Below, one piece after another: positions 4,823-7,612 of a DNA stretch of 7,612 nucleotides (the first letter of the stretch is position 1; the number at the start of each line of letters is the position of its first letter). Source of the stretch: an uncultured bacterium (lineage in GTDB: Bacteria; Actinomycetota; Coriobacteriia; Coriobacteriales; Coriobacteriaceae); contig CAJMPF010000083.1 of assembly GCA_905215195.1 (NCBI GenBank), positions 1-7,612 of the forward strand, in the 5' to 3' direction. A program made the translations under genes and the position numbers. The notes under the pieces are model-generated. The model was given only the letters and a program-made list of their open reading frames with translations. It had not been told where the DNA came from and did no database searches.

Positions 4823-7612
4823 ATGCCTGCCAGCAAGAAAGAGGCAAAGGAGTTCGTCAAACGGTGGAAGAAGCGCCTTGGTGCCATCCCCGCAGGCTCC
4901 AACAACGAGCAGCAGGACACGCAAAAGTTCTGGGTAGATCTGCTCATCAACGTCCTGGGCATCCCGTCCAACACCATAGACAGCTTCGTCGACTTCGAGC
5001 GGAAGGTGAGAGGCCGCCGCATCGACGTGTTCGTCTCCGACCACAACTTCCTGTGCGAGCAGAAGTCGTGGGGTATCGACCTCGACAAGCCCGAGCCCAG
5101 AAACGGCGGCATGGAGACGCCGCTCCAGCAGGCCATGTGGTACGCGCGGCACCTGCCGTACTCCGAGCGCCCCCGCTGGGTGATGACGTGCAACTTCGGG
5201 ACCTTTCGCCTTTACGACCTCGACAACGAGCGGCCCGAGGATACCGTGCAGGAGTTCTCCCTCGAAGAGCTCCCGGACAGCCTGTATCTTCTGTCCTTCC
5301 TGACCTCCAACGAGACGAGCCGCCTGCACAAGGAGCAGCAGCTTTCCATCGAGGCTGGGGCCTACGTCTCCAGGCTCTACGATGCCCTCGCCAAGCAGTA
5401 CCACCACATTGAGGAGAAGGATGAGCGGGCGCAAGAGGAGCAGCGCTCCCTCAACGTGCTCATCACCCGAATCATCTTCCTGCTCTACGCCGAGGATGCC
5501 GACCTCCTGCAATCGCACCAGGCGTTCGGCAGGTACTGCGAGGGAGACCCCGCGAAGCTCCGCCGAAAACTGGTCGATTTGTTTGAGACGATCGACACGC
5601 CCCTAGAGCAGAGGGACGAGTACATGGACGAGGACCTCGCGGCCTTCCCCTACGTGAACGGCGGTCTGTTCGCCGACTCCTCCATCATCGTCCCGCAGAT
5701 GACCTCGGAGATCCTCGAGGCCATCACTGTCGCGTCCCAGGACTTCGACTGGCGCGAGATCTCGGGTGTCATCTTCGGCGGCGTGTTCGAGGGCACGCTG
5801 AACCCCGAGACGCGCCACGCCGGGGGCATGCACTACACGAGCGTCGAGAACATCGAGCGCTGCCTCAAGCCGCTCTTCCTCGACGAGCTGTGGGACGAAC
5901 TGCACGAGGCCGAGGGCGAGAAGACAGCTGCCAAGCGCAAGCAGGCCCTGGCGAGGCTGCACGACAAGGTGGCCTCCATCACCATCGGCGACCCGGCATG
6001 CGGCTCGGGCAACTTCCTTACCGAGGCGTACCGGCAGCTGCGCACCATCGAGAACCGAATCATCGAGGACGAGCTCAGCGAGGAGACCGGCAACGCGGGA
6101 CAGACGTCCCTCGTCGTTGCGCAGGACAGCCCTGTCCGCGTGTCCCTGGACCAGCTGTACGGCATCGAGATAAACGACTTCGCCGTCTCGGTCGCTAAGA
6201 CCGCCCTTTGGATCACCGAGGAGCAGATGCTCCGAAAGACGCAGGAGATATACGTCGACTACGACTTCGACTTCCTGCCGCTCAGGAGCCTCAGCAACCT
6301 CCATGAGGGCAACGCCCTCAAGACCGATTGGTCCGAGGTGTTCCCCGATGACCTCACGTACCTCGTGGGCAATCCGCCCTTCCTTGGGGCCCGTAACCAG
6401 TCCAAGGAGCAGAAGGCGGAGTTCCTTGAGGTCTTCGACGGAGCGAAGAACGCGGGCAACATCGACTACTGCGGGGCCTGGTACATGAAGGCCGCGAGGT
6501 TCACACAAGGGAAGCGCACGCGCTGCGCCCTGGTCTCGACCAACTCGATATGTCAGGGCGAGCAGGTCGCCAACCTCTGGAAACCCCTGCACGACCTGGG
6601 AATCCATATCGACTTTGCGCACAACACCTTCCGCTGGGACAACGAGGCGGCAGATAAGGCCCACGTGTTCTGCGTCATCGTCGGGTTCTCGCGCGAGGTT
6701 GGGGCCAAGACGCTCTTCTATCACGCAACGCCCGATTCTGACGAAGAGCAGATTTCCGTGGCCCGAATCAATGCTTATCTTAAAGACGCTCCTGACGTTT
6801 TTGTCTACAGCAGAAGTAAGCCATTATCAGATGTTCCAGAAATGGGAATAGGCTCCCAGCCTATAGACGACGGCAATTACCTTTTCACTGATGAGCAGAA
6901 AATCGAATTCTTGCAAAGTGAACCTGGTGCAGAGAAATTCTTTCACAAGTGGCTTGGATCACAAGAATTTATCCGTGGCAAAAGCCGTTGGTGTTTATGG
7001 CTTGGGAACGCAAATTGGGATGAGCTAAAGAATCTGCCTAAATGCAGGGAAAGGGTTGAAGCGGTGCGCCGGTATCGGCTCAAGAGCAAGAGAAGTCAGA
7101 CCGTTAAGGCTGCGGAGTGCCCTGCCCATTTTGGAACTGAAATCCTGTCGGATACAGATTCAATCTTGATACCAGAGGTTTCATCAAGCCGAAGGCGATA
7201 CATCCCAATGGGGTTCGTCGATGCTGAGGTCTTTTGTAGCAATAAAGTTCGTCTTATCCCAAATGCAACTCTCTATCAATATGGGGTGTTGCAGTCCCAA
7301 TTTCATAATGCATGGGTTAGGGTCGTGACCGGAAGACTGAAAGATGATTATCAGTACTCGGCTGGTATTGACTACAACAACTTCGTCTGGCCCGAGCCCA
7401 CGGAATCCCAACGCGAGGAAGTCGAGCGTTGCGCCCAAGCCGTGCTCGACGCCCGGGATGCCCAAGAAGGTGCGACGCTCGCGGACATGTACGATCCCAA
7501 GAACGAGACGTTCTTCCCCGAGCTGATGGCGGCGCACAAGGCGCTCGACACTGCCGTTGAGGCCGCCTATGGCGTCGACTTCGGTGGGGACGAGGAGAAG
7601 ATAGTCGCCCAT
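4823..7612 (+). CDS. MmeI-like (type IIL) restriction-modification enzyme, 3' end outside window
   Basis: A continuous frame of 930 codons runs from ATG 4823 (AGGAGG 6 bases upstream) to the window edge without a stop. MmeI itself is about 919 residues, so little is missing. A nuclease motif lies at Asp68...Glu79-Gln80-Lys81 (PD-(D/E)XK type; MmeI has Asp-X9-Glu-X-Lys, here X10). A helical spacer follows. The gamma-class N6-adenine methyltransferase has GGMHYTS (334-340), SAM motif GDPACGSGNF (389-398), LYGIE (445-449) and catalytic NPPF (517-520). NTFRWDNEAADKAHVF and VIVGF (to 622) lead into the target recognition domain (about 638-852). NNFVWP (852-857) opens the C-terminal helical region. 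In this family one polypeptide both methylates and cuts DNA. The recognition segment is markedly AT-richer than the rest. The target sequence cannot be read by eye. It is probably cargo of a tRNA-linked island and a phage defence enzyme. Confidence 0.93.
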   Translation, partial: MPASKKEAKEFVKRWKKRLGAIPAGSNNEQQDTQKFWVDLLINVLGIPSNTIDSFVDFERKVRGRRIDVFVSDHNFLCEQKSWGIDLDKPEPRNGGMETPLQQAMWYARHLPYSERPRWVMTCNFGTFRLYDLDNERPEDTVQEFSLEELPDSLYLLSFLTSNETSRLHKEQQLSIEAGAYVSRLYDALAKQYHHIEEKDERAQEEQRSLNVLITRIIFLLYAEDADLLQSHQAFGRYCEGDPAKLRRKLVDLFETIDTPLEQRDEYMDEDLAAFPYVNGGLFADSSIIVPQMTSEILEAITVASQDFDWREISGVIFGGVFEGTLNPETRHAGGMHYTSVENIERCLKPLFLDELWDELHEAEGEKTAAKRKQALARLHDKVASITIGDPACGSGNFLTEAYRQLRTIENRIIEDELSEETGNAGQTSLVVAQDSPVRVSLDQLYGIEINDFAVSVAKTALWITEEQMLRKTQEIYVDYDFDFLPLRSLSNLHEGNALKTDWSEVFPDDLTYLVGNPPFLGARNQSKEQKAEFLEVFDGAKNAGNIDYCGAWYMKAARFTQGKRTRCALVSTNSICQGEQVANLWKPLHDLGIHIDFAHNTFRWDNEAADKAHVFCVIVGFSREVGAKTLFYHATPDSDEEQISVARINAYLKDAPDVFVYSRSKPLSDVPEMGIGSQPIDDGNYLFTDEQKIEFLQSEPGAEKFFHKWLGSQEFIRGKSRWCLWLGNANWDELKNLPKCRERVEAVRRYRLKSKRSQTVKAAECPAHFGTEILSDTDSILIPEVSSSRRRYIPMGFVDAEVFCSNKVRLIPNATLYQYGVLQSQFHNAWVRVVTGRLKDDYQYSAGIDYNNFVWPEPTESQREEVERCAQAVLDARDAQEGATLADMYDPKNETFFPELMAAHKALDTAVEAAYGVDFGGDEEKIVAH

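Noticed and set aside
4606..5193. A 195-codon minus-strand frame crossing the structured leader.
   Set aside because: It runs antisense into the MmeI-like gene, and its composition (Pro, Arg, Ser) is typical of a shadow frame.
5603..6724. A 373-codon minus-strand frame, plus another at 4775-5518.
   Set aside because: Both lie wholly or almost wholly antisense to the continuous MmeI-like frame, which carries all catalytic motifs.

Overview
The window is high-GC bacterial DNA. Strong AGGAGG-type ribosome binding sites, extended TACACT -10 boxes, a mannose-family PTS operon next to a hydrogenase maturation gene, and the codon use together suggest a gut Coriobacteriia actinobacterium such as Collinsella. 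That assignment is an inference from gene content and style, not from a database match.

The left part (1-4154, + strand) looks like resident chromosome. It holds hypA (nickel insertion for NiFe-hydrogenase), then a long AT-rich intergenic region with a 63-bp inverted repeat and several short repeats. A tight mannose/fructose/sorbose-family PTS operon follows: a fused EIIAB protein (872-1861), the membrane proteins EIIC (1880-2698) and EIID (2715-3635), and a DUF956/ManO-like protein (3756-4154). EIIAB takes phosphate from HPr on a histidine in the A domain and passes it to a histidine in the B domain. EIIC and EIID form the channel that imports and phosphorylates the sugar. An intrinsic terminator separates EIID from ManO, and a promoter-like element lies across its left arm and loop. 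ManO is followed by a perfect 19-bp stem terminator.

The middle (4155-4822) contains tRNA-Arg(CCT) with its own promoter-like -10 box and a strong terminator. Next come two helically phased copies of TTGGGTAGAA, which resemble integrase arm sites, and a structured leader made of two tandem units with a period of about 96-97 bp. This is the kind of tRNA-linked junction at which integrated elements begin.

The right part (4823-7612, open at the window end) is a single large gene for an MmeI-like (type IIL) restriction-modification enzyme. It has a PD-(D/E)XK nuclease motif, a gamma-class N6-adenine methyltransferase core, a target recognition domain and the start of the C-terminal helical region. 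The target recognition segment is about 46% GC, while the flanks of the same gene are about 62-67%. This is a clear compositional mosaic and suggests exchange of the specificity module.

The most interesting points are the mosaic specificity domain, the tandem structured leader with mutually exclusive pairings, the probable island boundary at tRNA-Arg, and the promoter overlapping the terminator before manO.
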